Source: Cephalopachus bancanus (taxonomy: Eukaryota > Chordata > Mammalia > Primates > Tarsiidae). Taken from it: a stretch of 64,000 bases of DNA. The DNA is taken from the NCBI GenBank assembly GCA_027257055.1, contig JAPVLO010000957.1, positions 186,001 to 250,000 of the forward strand, in the 5' to 3' direction. Below the pieces are notes generated by a model. That model made no database searches. It was not told the origin of the DNA and was given only the letters and a program-made list of their open reading frames with translations. Shown in pieces: positions 1-10,079 of this stretch; the first letter of the stretch is position 1, and every line of letters begins with the position of its first letter. The position numbers and the translations under genes were made by a program.

Positions 1-104
1 CAACACCTAATGACTGACTTAAATCCTAATACCTTCTTATTCTGTGCTAACTTTACGTGTACTATTAAAAGACTCTTAATTAGAGGTCAGATCAGTACCT
101 AAAG

Positions 105-860
105 AATATGGCCCAGTTCAAAGATCATGCTGGGCCATTTCCACGAACAATTGATTTTGATCTCTTAACAAAATGGTTATTCTAAAAATCCTATGTATCT
201 ATCTTAATTTCTATAAAAGTTTCTAATTCCTTATCCTGATATATAAGGCTGATCATCAGCAATAAAACTTCTGAAGTAAAACCCAAATGCAAACTGTAAT
301 TGTACTAAAGCCAAAATCACAATTAGTAGAAGGTGGGAGCAATGAAATTTCAAAGGTTAGCTGTATTCTTATAGAACCTTATGGCATCATGGTTGATCAT
401 GCTTGTACTAACATAATTCCCTGGCGTAGCATGACTTATTCTAAAATACTTTCTATGAATTCAGTTTCTATTATAAGTAGAAAAAACTTACACTAATTAT
501 AACTAAAGAACTGTATTAAAAGAATGCAGCCCAGGCCAAAATGGACACTGGGCCCTTAGGAATGTGGCCCAGCCCAAAGTTCGTGCTGGGCCATTTCTGG
601 TAACCCTAGATAACCATCTCATGCTGGAAACAGCTCTCTAAATGTATATACCAATTCTACACATATATTATTAAGTCTTATAAAGAAGCTTGTATCACGT
701 ATAAGGCCCCCCAATGTGATCTGAGTATGAACTGTGTTAAGTTTAAAGCCGAAACCACAGTCTGTGAGAAGTGGGAACAATGGATCCCTAGTGTCAGCCA
801 TGCCTGTCATATTCTCAGAACTTCATGCTAGATCGTTAAAATCCCTACCAGCGGGTAATG
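105..860. repeat. Two diverged direct copies of a ~450-bp unit with inner palindromes
   Basis: A segment starting near 107 recurs near 562, with an offset of about 455 that falls to about 437 further in because of indels. Shared landmarks are TGGCCCAG, then GCTGGGCCATTTC (about 109-142 and 563-597), and a block reading roughly AAAGCC..AA.CACA..T followed by GTGGGA.CAATG (about 310-345 and 745-785). In each copy GGCCCAG and CTGGGCC form an inverted repeat about 17 bases apart, able to make a hairpin. The first copy has AATAAA at 261-266. The look is that of a solo LTR pair or a low-copy satellite; I cannot name the family. Small open frames here show no recognisable domain. Confidence 0.5.
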
Positions 861-964
861 CTAAACAACAAGGAAAAGAGGAGGGAATGGACCTTCAGCT
901 CCTGAACCAGCCTGGTGGTCTCAGGGTCCGCAGTCTGCCTGGATCCCTAATGCTCAGTCAGGCC

Positions 965-3900
965 TCCACGGCTGGCTCCCAACAGGTAACCAATCATAAA
1001 AGAGCCCCAGTAACTGGGGCACCCATACTGGAGGAAGACTAGTCACTGTAACACCCAACACAGGGGAGGTGTGGTCATTGGGGCACTCATTATATATTAA
1101 GGCAAGTGACTGTGGCACAAATCAAAGTGGAAGACCAGGCACTGGAGTACACATTGCGAGGAGAACCAGTCACTGAGACACCAGCCACAGAGGAGGGCCA
1201 GTCACTGGGACACACAATATGGAGGAAGCCAAGCAACTGGAAGACCCATCACAGAGGGGGCAAGTCACTGGGGAAACTATTATGAAGGACCAGAAACTTG
1301 GACATCAGTCCCACAGGAGGCTCTCTGGGGCACACGTAATTCAGTAGGTCCAGTCACTGAGACACAGATCACAAAGGAAAATCAGTCACTAAGGCAACCA
1401 TTATGGAGGGGAGCCAGTCACTGTGTAGACCCTTACAGAGGAGGACTAGTCAACGAGATACAATTATTCAGGTGAGTCACCAGATCACCAATCACAGAAG
1501 ATTTCTAATCACTAGGGCATCCATTATGGATGAAGATCAGTCACTGGTTCACCCATCACAAGGAAAGGACACTCACTGTGGCACCCATTACAGAGGAGAG
1601 CCAGTCACTGGGCCACCCATCAGAGAGGGCAAGTCACTAGGTCATCCATATGGATGAGGTCCAGTCACTAGGGAACCAAGAATAGAGGAGAGTCAGTTAC
1701 TGGGAAGTCCTTCACAAAAGAGTGTCAGTTGCTGTGGCATCCATCACAGAGGAGTGCTAGTCACTCAGGCACATATGATAGTTGAGGGTCAGTCAATTGG
1801 GGCACTCAACATAGAGAAGAGCAAGCCATTGGAACAACAATCAGGAAAGAGAGCTAGTCACTGGGTCACCCACCACAAGAGAGCTAGTCACTGGACAGCC
1901 ATCACAGAGGAGTGCCTTTCAGTGAGGCACCTATCACAGAATAGCATCAGTCATTGAAGCATGCATCACAGAGGAGTGCCAGTCACTGGGGCATCCATTA
2001 GTAGGGGATCGGCTCACTGTGGCTCCCATCACAGAAGAGGGTTAGTCACTTGAGAACCCATCACAAAGGGAGACATAATCACAGAAGCACCTATAACAGA
2101 TACACATCATTCACAGGGCAACCTATCACAGAGGAGGACTAGTCACTGGGATATTTATCACAAATCAAGGCTAGTCACTGTAGCACCCATAACAGAAGAG
2201 GGTCAATCATTGTGCGACCCATTAATGAGGAGCAAGTCAATGGGACAAACATCACTGAGGAGGGCCAGTCACTGGGAAATGTAACACAAAAGAGGACATG
2301 TCACTAATGAACCAATTATGAATGAAACCCAGTTACTAGGACAAGCAATACAAAAGAGGGCTAGTCACTAGGGTTCCCTGATGGAGGAGACCCCATCATT
2401 GGGCCACTCACAATGGAGGAGGGCTGCACACCTTATGTAGGAGAATCAGTCACCGGGGTAGTGATCACAGAGGAAAATTAGTCATTAGGGTACCCATTAC
2501 AAGGGAGAATCAGTTACTGGGGCATGTTTCACACAGGAGAGCCAGACACAGTGGCACACACCACAGAAAAGGGCTAGTCACTGGAGTACATTTAATGGAG
2601 AATGGTCAGTCACTGGGACATCCATCACAGAGGAGAGCCAATCCCTGGAGTACCCATCAGGCAGGAGGTTAAATCATAAGTCCACCAATCGCAAAGGAGG
2701 GCTAGTTATGGCGGACACCATCATAGCAGAAGTGTAGTCACTGGGTACCAACACAGGACCATTCACTAGGACAGACAGCACAGAAATGTTCAGTCATTGG
2801 AGCAGCCATCATAGATGAGGGCCAATCACTGGGGCTCCCATCACAGAGGACAGGTAACCACTGGGTGTCCATCACAGAGGAGGGCCAGTCACTAGAACAG
2901 TCATTACAGAAGAGGGCCTGTCACTGGGGCACCCATCATGAGGAGGTATGTTAATGTGGCACCCATCACATAGGGTCAGTCAGCAGGACCACCCCTCACA
3001 TAGAAGGGTTAGTCATTGTAGCCTTCCAATACAGTAGAAGGCTAGTCACTGTGGCATCCATAACAGAAAAGTGCTAGTCACAGGGGTACCAATTATGGAG
3101 AAGGACTGGTCATTTGGACAACCTTCACACAGAAGGGCTAGTCTGGGGCAACCATTATAGTGGACCGCTAGTCACTAGGGCAGCAATCACAGAGAAGACT
3201 AGTCAGTGGGGCACCTATAATAAAGGAGAGCCAGCCATTGGGCACCAATTATGAAGGAGGCCCTACCACTGGAGCACCATTCACATAGGAAGGTCTGTCA
3301 CTGATGCACCAATCACAGAGGAAGAACAGTCACAGACGTACCCATCACAGAATAGGGTCAATCAATGAGGCACCCATTATGGAGGAGGCCCATTCACTGT
3401 GGCAACAAACACAGATGAGAGTCAGTCACTGGGGCACCCATTACAGAGGAGTACCAGTCATTAAGGCATCCGTTATGTCATGGGTACACCAGTAACTGGA
3501 TGAGGGTTTGTAAATGGGGCACCCATCACATAGGAGACCCCAGTCACTGCCACCATGTCCAGACCCCATCAAAGTGAAGGGCCAGTCACTGATATATCCA
3601 TCATAGAGAAGGTTCAGTCACAGGGGTATCCATTAGAAGAAGGGACAATGACTGGGGCACTAATAATTGAGGAGAGTTTGTCACTGGGGCATCAGTTATA
3701 GAGGAGGATCAGTCACTGGGTCATCTATCACAGAGGAGGGCTATGCACTGGGGCATCCAATATGGAGGAGGGCCAGTCACTGAAAAAGTCAATGGAGAAC
3801 CTATTATGAAGGAGGTTCACTAACTGGGACATTCTTCACAGAGGAGGATCAGTCACTGGGGAACCCATTATGGAGGAAGTCCAGAGACCAAGGGACCAAT

Positions 3901-4415
3901 CACAGAGAAGGACAAGTCACTGGAACACCCATTTAAGAAGAGGCCTAGTTATTAGGAACCCATCAATATTAAGGGCTACTGTGGAACTCATCATATATGA
4001 AGCCAGTCTTGGGGTACTCATCACAGAGGGTGTCCTATCACTGCATCAAACAAAATGGAGGAGATCAAGTCACCAAGACACCCATCACAGAATAAGACTA
4101 GTCATGAGAGCACCCATCATATATGAAGGTCAGTCACTGGGTACCAATCAGAGAGGAGGCACTGTCACTGGGTTGCCAATCACAGAGGAGGGCCAGACAC
4201 TTGTGCACTCATCAGAGGAGGACAAGTCACTGGGCACACATAACTAGAAATGTCAGTTACTGCAGCATATACTGCAGAGGTAGGCCAGTCACTGGGGAAT
4301 CTATCACAGAGGAGAGTCAGTCACTGGAACATCCATCACAGAAGGGAGTCAGGCACTGGGGCTCCAATCACAGAGGAGAGTCAGTCACTAAGGCACCTAT
4401 CACAGTGGAGTGGTG
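965..4415 (+). repeat. Large ~31-bp minisatellite array, forward orientation (~110 units)
   Basis: The whole stretch is a diverged tandem repeat. The unit reads about GTCACTGGGGCACCCATC then ACAGAGGAGGGCCA, and measured starts at 1201, 1233 and 1264 give spacings of 32 and 31. At ~31 bp per unit the block holds about 110 units. Units differ by many substitutions and small indels, so the array is old. Because 31 is not a multiple of three, open frames crossing it (for example 3870-4247) cycle through three peptide registers and are artefacts, not genes. Many units contain CAGTCACTG, a perfect 4+1+4 inverted repeat. The array ends abruptly at an L1 fragment. Confidence 0.93.
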
Positions 4416-4417
4416 TT

Positions 4418-5945
4418 TTTTGAGTTATTGATGATGGCCATCCTTACTAGAGTTAGGTGATATCTCAGTGTGGTATTAATTTGCATTTCTTTGATGACTA
4501 GTGAGGCTGAGCATGTTTTAATGTTTCTGTTGGTTACTCCTATGTCTTCTATTGAGAACTGTCTATTCATATGTTTTGCCCATTTTGCTGTTTGTTTTAT
4601 TTTATTTTCAGTACATTTGAGTTCCTTATAGATCCTAGATGATAGGCCTTTGTCAGATATACAAATGACAAATATTATTTTCCCAGTTTGTAGGCTCTCT
4701 CTCTGCTCTCTCTATGGTTTATTTGGCTTTGCAGAAACTTGTCAGTTTCATGAGGTTCCTCTTGTCAGTCTTACCTCTTATGGCATGAGCACTTTAGAGT
4801 TTGTTAGATATTGGCTGCCAATTCCAGTTTCCATAAGGGTGTCCCCTGCATTTCCTAAGGTTCTTATAGTTTGAGGTTTTACATTTAGGTATTTGATCCA
4901 TTTAGAGTTGATTTTTGTGTATGGTGATAGTGGTCTTGTTTAAATCTTTTGCCTGTGGTCAGTCAGTTTTCCGAGTACTATTTACTAAGTAGGTTCTCCT
5001 CTTGTCAGTGGTTGATGTTGAAAGCTTTTTCAATGATGAGCTAGTTGAGAAGTTGAGGTTTTGCTTCTTGCTTCTGGAATCTCTATCCTGTTTCACTGGT
5101 CTATTGGTCTATATGCCTGTTCTCATATCAATATCAGGCTGTTTTTTGAATGTTGTAGCTTTATAATAAAGCTTAAAGTCTGATAGCATGATGCCTCTTG
5201 CTTTTTTTTTTTTTTTTAAACTGGGGATTGTTTTGGCTATTTGTGATTGTTTATGTTTCTATATGAATTTCTGTAATTTCACTTGTAGGTCTGAGAAGAA
5301 TGCTGATGGCAAATTAATGGGTATTGTGTTAAATCTGTAGATTGCCTTGGGTAGGATGTTTTAACAATGTTGATTCTTCCAATCCATGAGCATGGAATAT
5401 TTTTCCATTTGTTTGTGTCATCTTTGATTTCGTTGAGCAGTGTTTTGTAGTTTTCATTGTAAAGTCCCAAGATGGAGGCTGGGCTGAGCTGGGTGGGGCA
5501 ATGCTGGTCTCTGCCAAGTCCTGTGACTCAGAAGATGGCACCTATTGGTGTCTCATCACTGAAATTTGAGTTTTATTCCAGATTTCCACAACCTGCCTTC
5601 CGCATAGTTCCTCTTGTTCATATCCTGTCTTCTGCTGCAGGTGATGGCATGGAGTGGGTACCAGGTGTTGAGTGATGGCTGTTCTCTGCTGCCTCCTCTC
5701 AAGAGAGTCCCTACAGTGGCAGATGATCCTGTGCAACTGGGCATCCTATCTCAGGGAAGTGTCTGGTTTCAGTCACCTCCAGAGGAGAGCTCTGGGTGTA
5801 TGAACCCAAGTCTCCCCTCAGACGGACTTTCACTCACCCACCAGCACACACTCACTCACATGAAGGAGTCTTTGTGGACACTCGCTTTTGCAGAGATTCT
5901 CACATTCCAACCTGTTCTATCACCATCTTGCCCAGAAACCCACCA
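4418..5945 (-). mobile_element. L1 LINE, minus strand, 5' UTR joined directly to ORF2 C-terminal part
   Basis: On the minus strand, 5470 down to about 4440 encodes the C-terminal third of L1 ORF2. It starts with a peptide like [20 protein letters not shown] and ends near the conserved RYHLTP region. The part from about 5945 to 5471 looks like an L1 5' UTR: it opens with a GCAAGATGG motif of the kind found at L1 5' ends and has no ORF1. ORF1, the endonuclease and most of the reverse transcriptase are therefore missing, with an abrupt joint at 5470/5471. The 3' UTR and poly(A) are also missing, because the element stops where the minisatellite begins. Internal deletion or retrotransposition of a spliced L1 RNA could give this form. 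The 5'-UTR call is less sure than the ORF2 call. Confidence 0.72.
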
Positions 5946-5984
5946 GGTTTTTTTCTGAAGAGAAGTTTCAAAAGTGTTGACTTC

Positions 5985-6490
5985 CTTTCTCTAGCTATTT
6001 GCCTTAGCTGGATTTTTTAGATAACTTGCTGGAACTTCTATACTAGCACTTGTTGCTTCATCTTATACCCTCAAGTTATGGAGACAACTTATTTCCCTCA
6101 ACATCATAAACTAATTTCTGCTAGCTTCAAACTTTCCTTCTGCAACTTCCTTACCTCTCTCAGCATTCAGAGAACTGAAAGGGGTTATGGCCTTTCTCTG
6201 GATTAGGATTTGCCTAAAGGGAATGTTGTGATTATTTTGATTTTTTACCTGGACTGCTAACAGTTTCTCTATACCTACAGTAAGATTGTTTTGTTTTCTT
6301 ATCATTATTGCATTTACTGGAATAACACTTATAATTTTCTTCAAAACTTTTCCTTTGCATTCACAGTTTGGCCAGCCCCTAGAGAGCATTGTAGTGTTAT
6401 TAATAGCCTAATTTAAATATTGTTGGGTCTTAGGAAGATAAGGCAGTAGGAGAGGGAACTCTGGAGAGTTGGGATTGGCTGGTCAGAGGT
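5985..6490 (-). mobile_element. Tigger/pogo-type DNA transposon fragment (TIGD1-like transposase remnant)
   Basis: The minus-strand frame 6389-6111 encodes a decayed N-terminal piece of a Tigger-family transposase. Segments such as HNIPFRQILIQRKAITPF followed by NAERG.E.AEGKFEASR resemble the CENP-B-type DNA-binding region of TIGD1/Tigger proteins. Flanking bases on both sides also look like Tigger DNA. Only the helix-turn-helix part is left; the DDE catalytic domain and terminal inverted repeats are not visible. Tigger elements moved by cut and paste and are long extinct in primates, so this is a fossil. It separates the L1 from the second minisatellite block. Confidence 0.72.
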
Positions 6491-6494
6491 GGTG

Positions 6495-7812
6495 CTGGAG
6501 AACTGGGTCTCCTCCAAAATGGGTGTTCCAATGACTATCCCTCCTCTGTGATGGGTGGCCCAAATACTGTACCTCCTTAATAATGAGTGTGCAATTTACT
6601 GACCCTCTTCTGTGATGGGTGTCCCAATGTTTGGGCATCCTCCATAATAGGTGCCCCATTGACTGGGATTTCTCTGTGATTGGTTTCCTAGTTACTGGCT
6701 TTCCTTCTAATTGGATGCCCCTGTGATCAGTCCTCCTCTGTGATGGGTGTTCCAGTAACAGGGCCTTCTCCATAATGGTGTCCCAGTGACTAGTCCTCCT
6801 GGGTAATGGGTTTTGCAGTGACTGTCTCTCCTGTGTGATGGGTGTCACAGTGACTGACTCCCGCTCAGTCACAGAGACTGAGCCTACTGTATAATGGGTG
6901 TCCCATTGACTGATCAGTCTCTGTGATGTGTTCCCCAGTGATTGTCCCTCTTTTGTGAAAAATAACTCAGTGACTGATCCTCCTCTGTGATGTATTCCCC
7001 AGTGATTGGTCCTTCTCTGTGAATGGTGTCCTAGTGATTTGCCTTCATATATGAGGTGCTTCTAGTGACAAGACCACATCTGTGATGGGCGTAACTGTGA
7101 CTGGGCCTTTTCATAATAGGTGCCACATGACAGGACCTCCGCTGGGATTGGTGGTCCAGTGACTGACCCTCCTTTCTGAGGGGTGACCTAGAGATGAGCC
7201 CTCTTCTTAATGGATAACCTACTGTCTCCCCTCTAAAATGTATGCCCCAGTGAATATCCCTTCTCTGTGATGCTGTGATGGGTGCCCCAGGAATTGGGTC
7301 ATGTCAGTGACTTATACCCCAGTGACTGACCCTCCACTATAATGGGTGCCCAAGTGACTGGCCCTCTCCCATAATGGGTTCCCCAGTAATGGGCCCTTAT
7401 CTGTGATGCTTGCCACGGTGACAAACCCTTTGTGACAAATGTGAATAGCCCTTCTCTGTTAAGCCTGCCTTTGTTACTGGTCCTCCACTCTGGTGGGTGC
7501 ACAATAACTGGCCCTGCTCTGATTGCCCTAGTGATTGTTCCTCCTCTTGGATTGGTTCTCCAGTGACTGGTTCTCCTTTGGATTGGTGCCCATTGAGTGT
7601 TCCTCTTCTGTGATGACTGACCCAGTGACTGGCTGTCCTCTATCATGGGTGTCCCAGTGCATAGGCATGCTCTGTATTCTCCACTGACTAGTCCTCCATG
7701 ATGGATCCCCCATTACTGGCCCTCTTTTGTGAGAACTGTCTCAGCAACTGATCTCTGGGATGAGTGCCTTAGTGACTAGCTTTCCTCTCTGATTGCTGCC
7801 CCAGTGACTTAA
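6495..7812 (-). repeat. Second ~31-bp minisatellite block, opposite orientation (~42 units)
   Basis: This is the reverse complement of the unit at 965-4415: plus-strand units read about GGCCCTCCTCTGTGATGGGT then GCCCCAGTGACT. Units are as diverged as in the first block and include the palindromic CAGTGACTG. The two blocks are separated by about 2.1 kb of L1 and Tigger sequence. Minus-strand open frames across this block (6483-6872, 7299-7646, 7528-7713) are repeat artefacts. Confidence 0.92.
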
Positions 7813-8290
7813 AATTTCTGTAATCTTAGTACTGTATTTTTGTAATATTGCCAAGATCTTTAGAAAGATGCCCAGTATATGTGATATTGTTTAAACTGTA
7901 TTTTTGCACATTTAAGATTAAAATTATGCATAGATATTGCCAAAAATGAGGTGGGGCAAATATTATGAGCAAATAATGCCAAAATATCAACACAATCTTA
8001 AGTAGCGTACTATTTAAGAAAGTATGTCCACTGGTCAATTAAGTTAGTCACTTATAAGCTGTCATGTTGTCAATGAACAAAGTATAAGTAGATATAAATT
8101 ATTTCATAACTGTATTACATTTAAAGAACATAATCTCTCACAGTTCTTTACAGTGTTACAGTTTTCTGTACTTAATAGTTATGAGTTTAACTTATGTCAC
8201 AGTCGTACAACAGAGAAAATAAAATGGAATTGTTCTCTAGAAAATAATTCTAGAGAAAGTAGCTTACAGTTAATTTCAAACGCCTTTTTC
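7813..8290. other. AT-rich spacer, nothing recognised
   Basis: Single-copy-looking AT-rich sequence between the minisatellite and the CpG-rich block. I see no coding frame, RNA gene or named repeat. GAAAATAA and TCTAGAGAA motifs recur around 8210-8260 but without clear structure. Confidence 0.5.
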
Positions 8291-8830
8291 GTCTTAAAAA
8301 CAAAAATTCATAAATTTCCAAAAGAATAACCATTGCTGAAAACTGAAAATCACCTGGAGTCGCCTACCACGCCCCGGAAAGCACCTGGAAGCGGCAGAGG
8401 AAGGCTTTGGGCCAGAGAAGAGGTAGGCTGCACTGACGAGGCGGAGCTTGCTGAGCTTGCCCCCGGGGCACCGCGAGGCTGGCGGCGAACCAAGAGTGCG
8501 TGATGGCCGGGAAGCCACTGTACCAGTCCCTGAGGTCCATCATGTTCACTGCTCAGGGCACCAGGACGTCCAGACCCTCGAGTTCCTGTGCGAGCCTGGG
8601 AGAGGAGGGTGTCGAGGCAGAAGCTGCCCCAGCGGTGCTGCAGAAGGCGGAGACCACCCGACGTGGGTCCACTGAATTTGGCCTCGCCTTGCAGCGGCCA
8701 ATGCCAAATCTCCCCTTCCAGTGGCAGGCGGCTATGAGATCGGAAGTCACTGTCACTGAAAGGGCGAGGGCTGATTATGCCGCCAGGTGAGTAACAGCGT
8801 CCTTGAGGGCGGGGTCAGACAGGACGATGA
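8290..8830 (+). promoter_or_regulatory. CpG-rich block, possible promoter / first-exon region
   Basis: The base composition changes sharply here. About 8340-8820 is GC-rich with frequent CpG in a window that is otherwise AT-rich and CpG-poor. Such small CpG islands usually mark promoters. No TATA box is apparent. The block contains a good Kozak ATG at 8503 and ends with a consensus 5' splice site at 8784-8792 (CAG|GTGAGT). Transcription to the right is inferred from these two signs. It could instead be a GC-rich remnant of a pseudogene. Confidence 0.45.
8503..8786 (+). CDS. Candidate first coding exon of an unrecognised gene
   Basis: The ATG at 8503 has G at -3 and G at +4 (a strong Kozak context). 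It opens a 94-codon frame beginning MAGKPLYQSLRSIMF that runs without a stop to a consensus splice donor at 8786|8787 (CAG|GTGAGT). Read-through hits TGA two bases into the presumed intron, as expected for an exon-intron edge. The predicted peptide is basic, Ser/Ala/Arg-rich, has no signal peptide, membrane span or motif that I know, and I do not recognise it. No matching downstream exon was found by eye in the rest of the window, so the gene, if real, has a long first intron or the transcript is non-coding. A testis-type or lineage-specific transcript is possible. Confidence 0.33.
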
Positions 8831-9942
8831 CTCGATTAGTGAAACAGTGGTTACCCAGAGCAAGGGCAAACACTCCAGCCATTGGCGTGACTGAACGCCC
8901 TCCAGCTAGTTTTTGAGGAGTTGAATCACAGATGTGTCAGATCTGAGGATATTTAAAGCTGACGGAGTTGGACAAAGTAGGTGGTAGTTCTTAGTATATT
9001 CTTACTTTCTGCGTGTGAAGTCAGGCAAGGTTGCAGAACCAATGCTTCTGGAGCTGACATCCTAATGAGAACAGACAGATGAAATGTAAATAATGAAATA
9101 AGATAATATCATGCAGTGTTAAGAAAAACAAGAACAATAAGATGGGGTGGTGGGGTAGCGTGATGGGTGGCGCTGGGGGGACTGGACTCCTTTCCGTGGG
9201 AGTGACCCGGAAGAACAAAAGTCGTGAGCCAGCCAGTGGAGATCTGGGACCAGAATCTTGCGTCTTGAGAAAACCTAGATGAACCAAGAGTGCTGACCTA
9301 GAGGAAACCTAGCATTTTGCTTTCCACCTTAAAGCTCCGCCCATGTGCTCCTCAGCACCCTCCATTTCTCTCACTACCCAGTTCCTCCCACTTCTCATTC
9401 AGATACGTCTAACATGTCTTATCTCCCTCTTCCCCAATCCAATCTCTGAAACCCCACCCAAGGCTTGAAATGGTTTTTCCATGATCTTGTCAAGTTATGT
9501 CTTCCTTTTTATTTCAGCGGATTCTAAATTCTCACCTCGTTCCAGAAATCTTCAATTTTGCAATGAAGACAACACAGCTACCTAATATTCACTTTCTAGA
9601 CAATACAGATTGACCATAGAACTAGTAGTGCTTTTTTTTTTTTAATTTCCAGTACTCGTTTATTAAACGGCATTCACTGGACACCTACTGCAGACCACGG
9701 ACTGCTGGCTAAGGGATACCTAATAATGTTAGCACACAGCCCTAAGATGATGTGTGAGATGACATCAACTGGAATACATATGCTAAACCAATGCTTTCTT
9801 GTGCTCATACCCAGAAGGACTCTCTACTTACAAACACCATTCTGAGGAAGATTTTAAATATAGTGATCACATAGCAAGTCTTCTAGCTTAGAAACTTGAA
9901 ACTTCCTGATTCCACCCAGGAGTAAGCATCATGCTTTCAATC
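8831..9942. other. Non-coding stretch with likely ancient interspersed repeats
   Basis: No exon or RNA gene seen. Around 9040-9180, wording such as GGAGCTGACATCCTAATGAG followed by AGACAGATGAAATGTAAATAA has the form of an old mammalian interspersed repeat. The TTTATTAAACGGCATTCACT, GGACACCTACTGCAGACC block at 9659-9700 has the same look. Neither is named with confidence. Confidence 0.35.
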
Positions 9943-9968
9943 GTGTGTGTGTGTGTGTGTGTGTGTGT
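9943..9968 (+). repeat. (GT)n microsatellite
   Basis: Thirteen uninterrupted GT units, followed by an alternating purine-pyrimidine tract (ATGCATGTGCGCACACATGC). Such runs can adopt Z-DNA and are usually polymorphic. Confidence 0.95.
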
Positions 9969-10032
9969 ATGCATGTGCGCACACATGCACATTTATTTAT
10001 TATAATAATATGGACAGTATTATCATCCATTC

Positions 10033-10036
<4 letters not shown>

Positions 10037-10073
<37 letters not shown>
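10037..10073 (+). repeat. (TA)n microsatellite
   Basis: About 18 uninterrupted TA units, with TGTATATG to the right. Lies about 70 bases from the GT run, giving a compound low-complexity zone. Confidence 0.95.

Positions 10074-10079
<6 letters not shown>

Noticed and set aside
3870..4247. A 125-codon open frame (and others such as 1403-1657, 4123-4431, 6483-6872, 7299-7646) as repeat-protein genes
   Set aside because: They are translations of a 31-bp tandem repeat whose unit is not a multiple of three, so the peptide register drifts. There is no start context, splice site or conserved frame.
5614..5958. 114-codon plus-strand frame as a gene
   Set aside because: It lies antisense to L1 5'-UTR-like sequence and shows no domain.
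965..7812. CRISPR-like array from regular repeats
   Set aside because: Units are contiguous with no unique spacers, and the DNA is mammalian.
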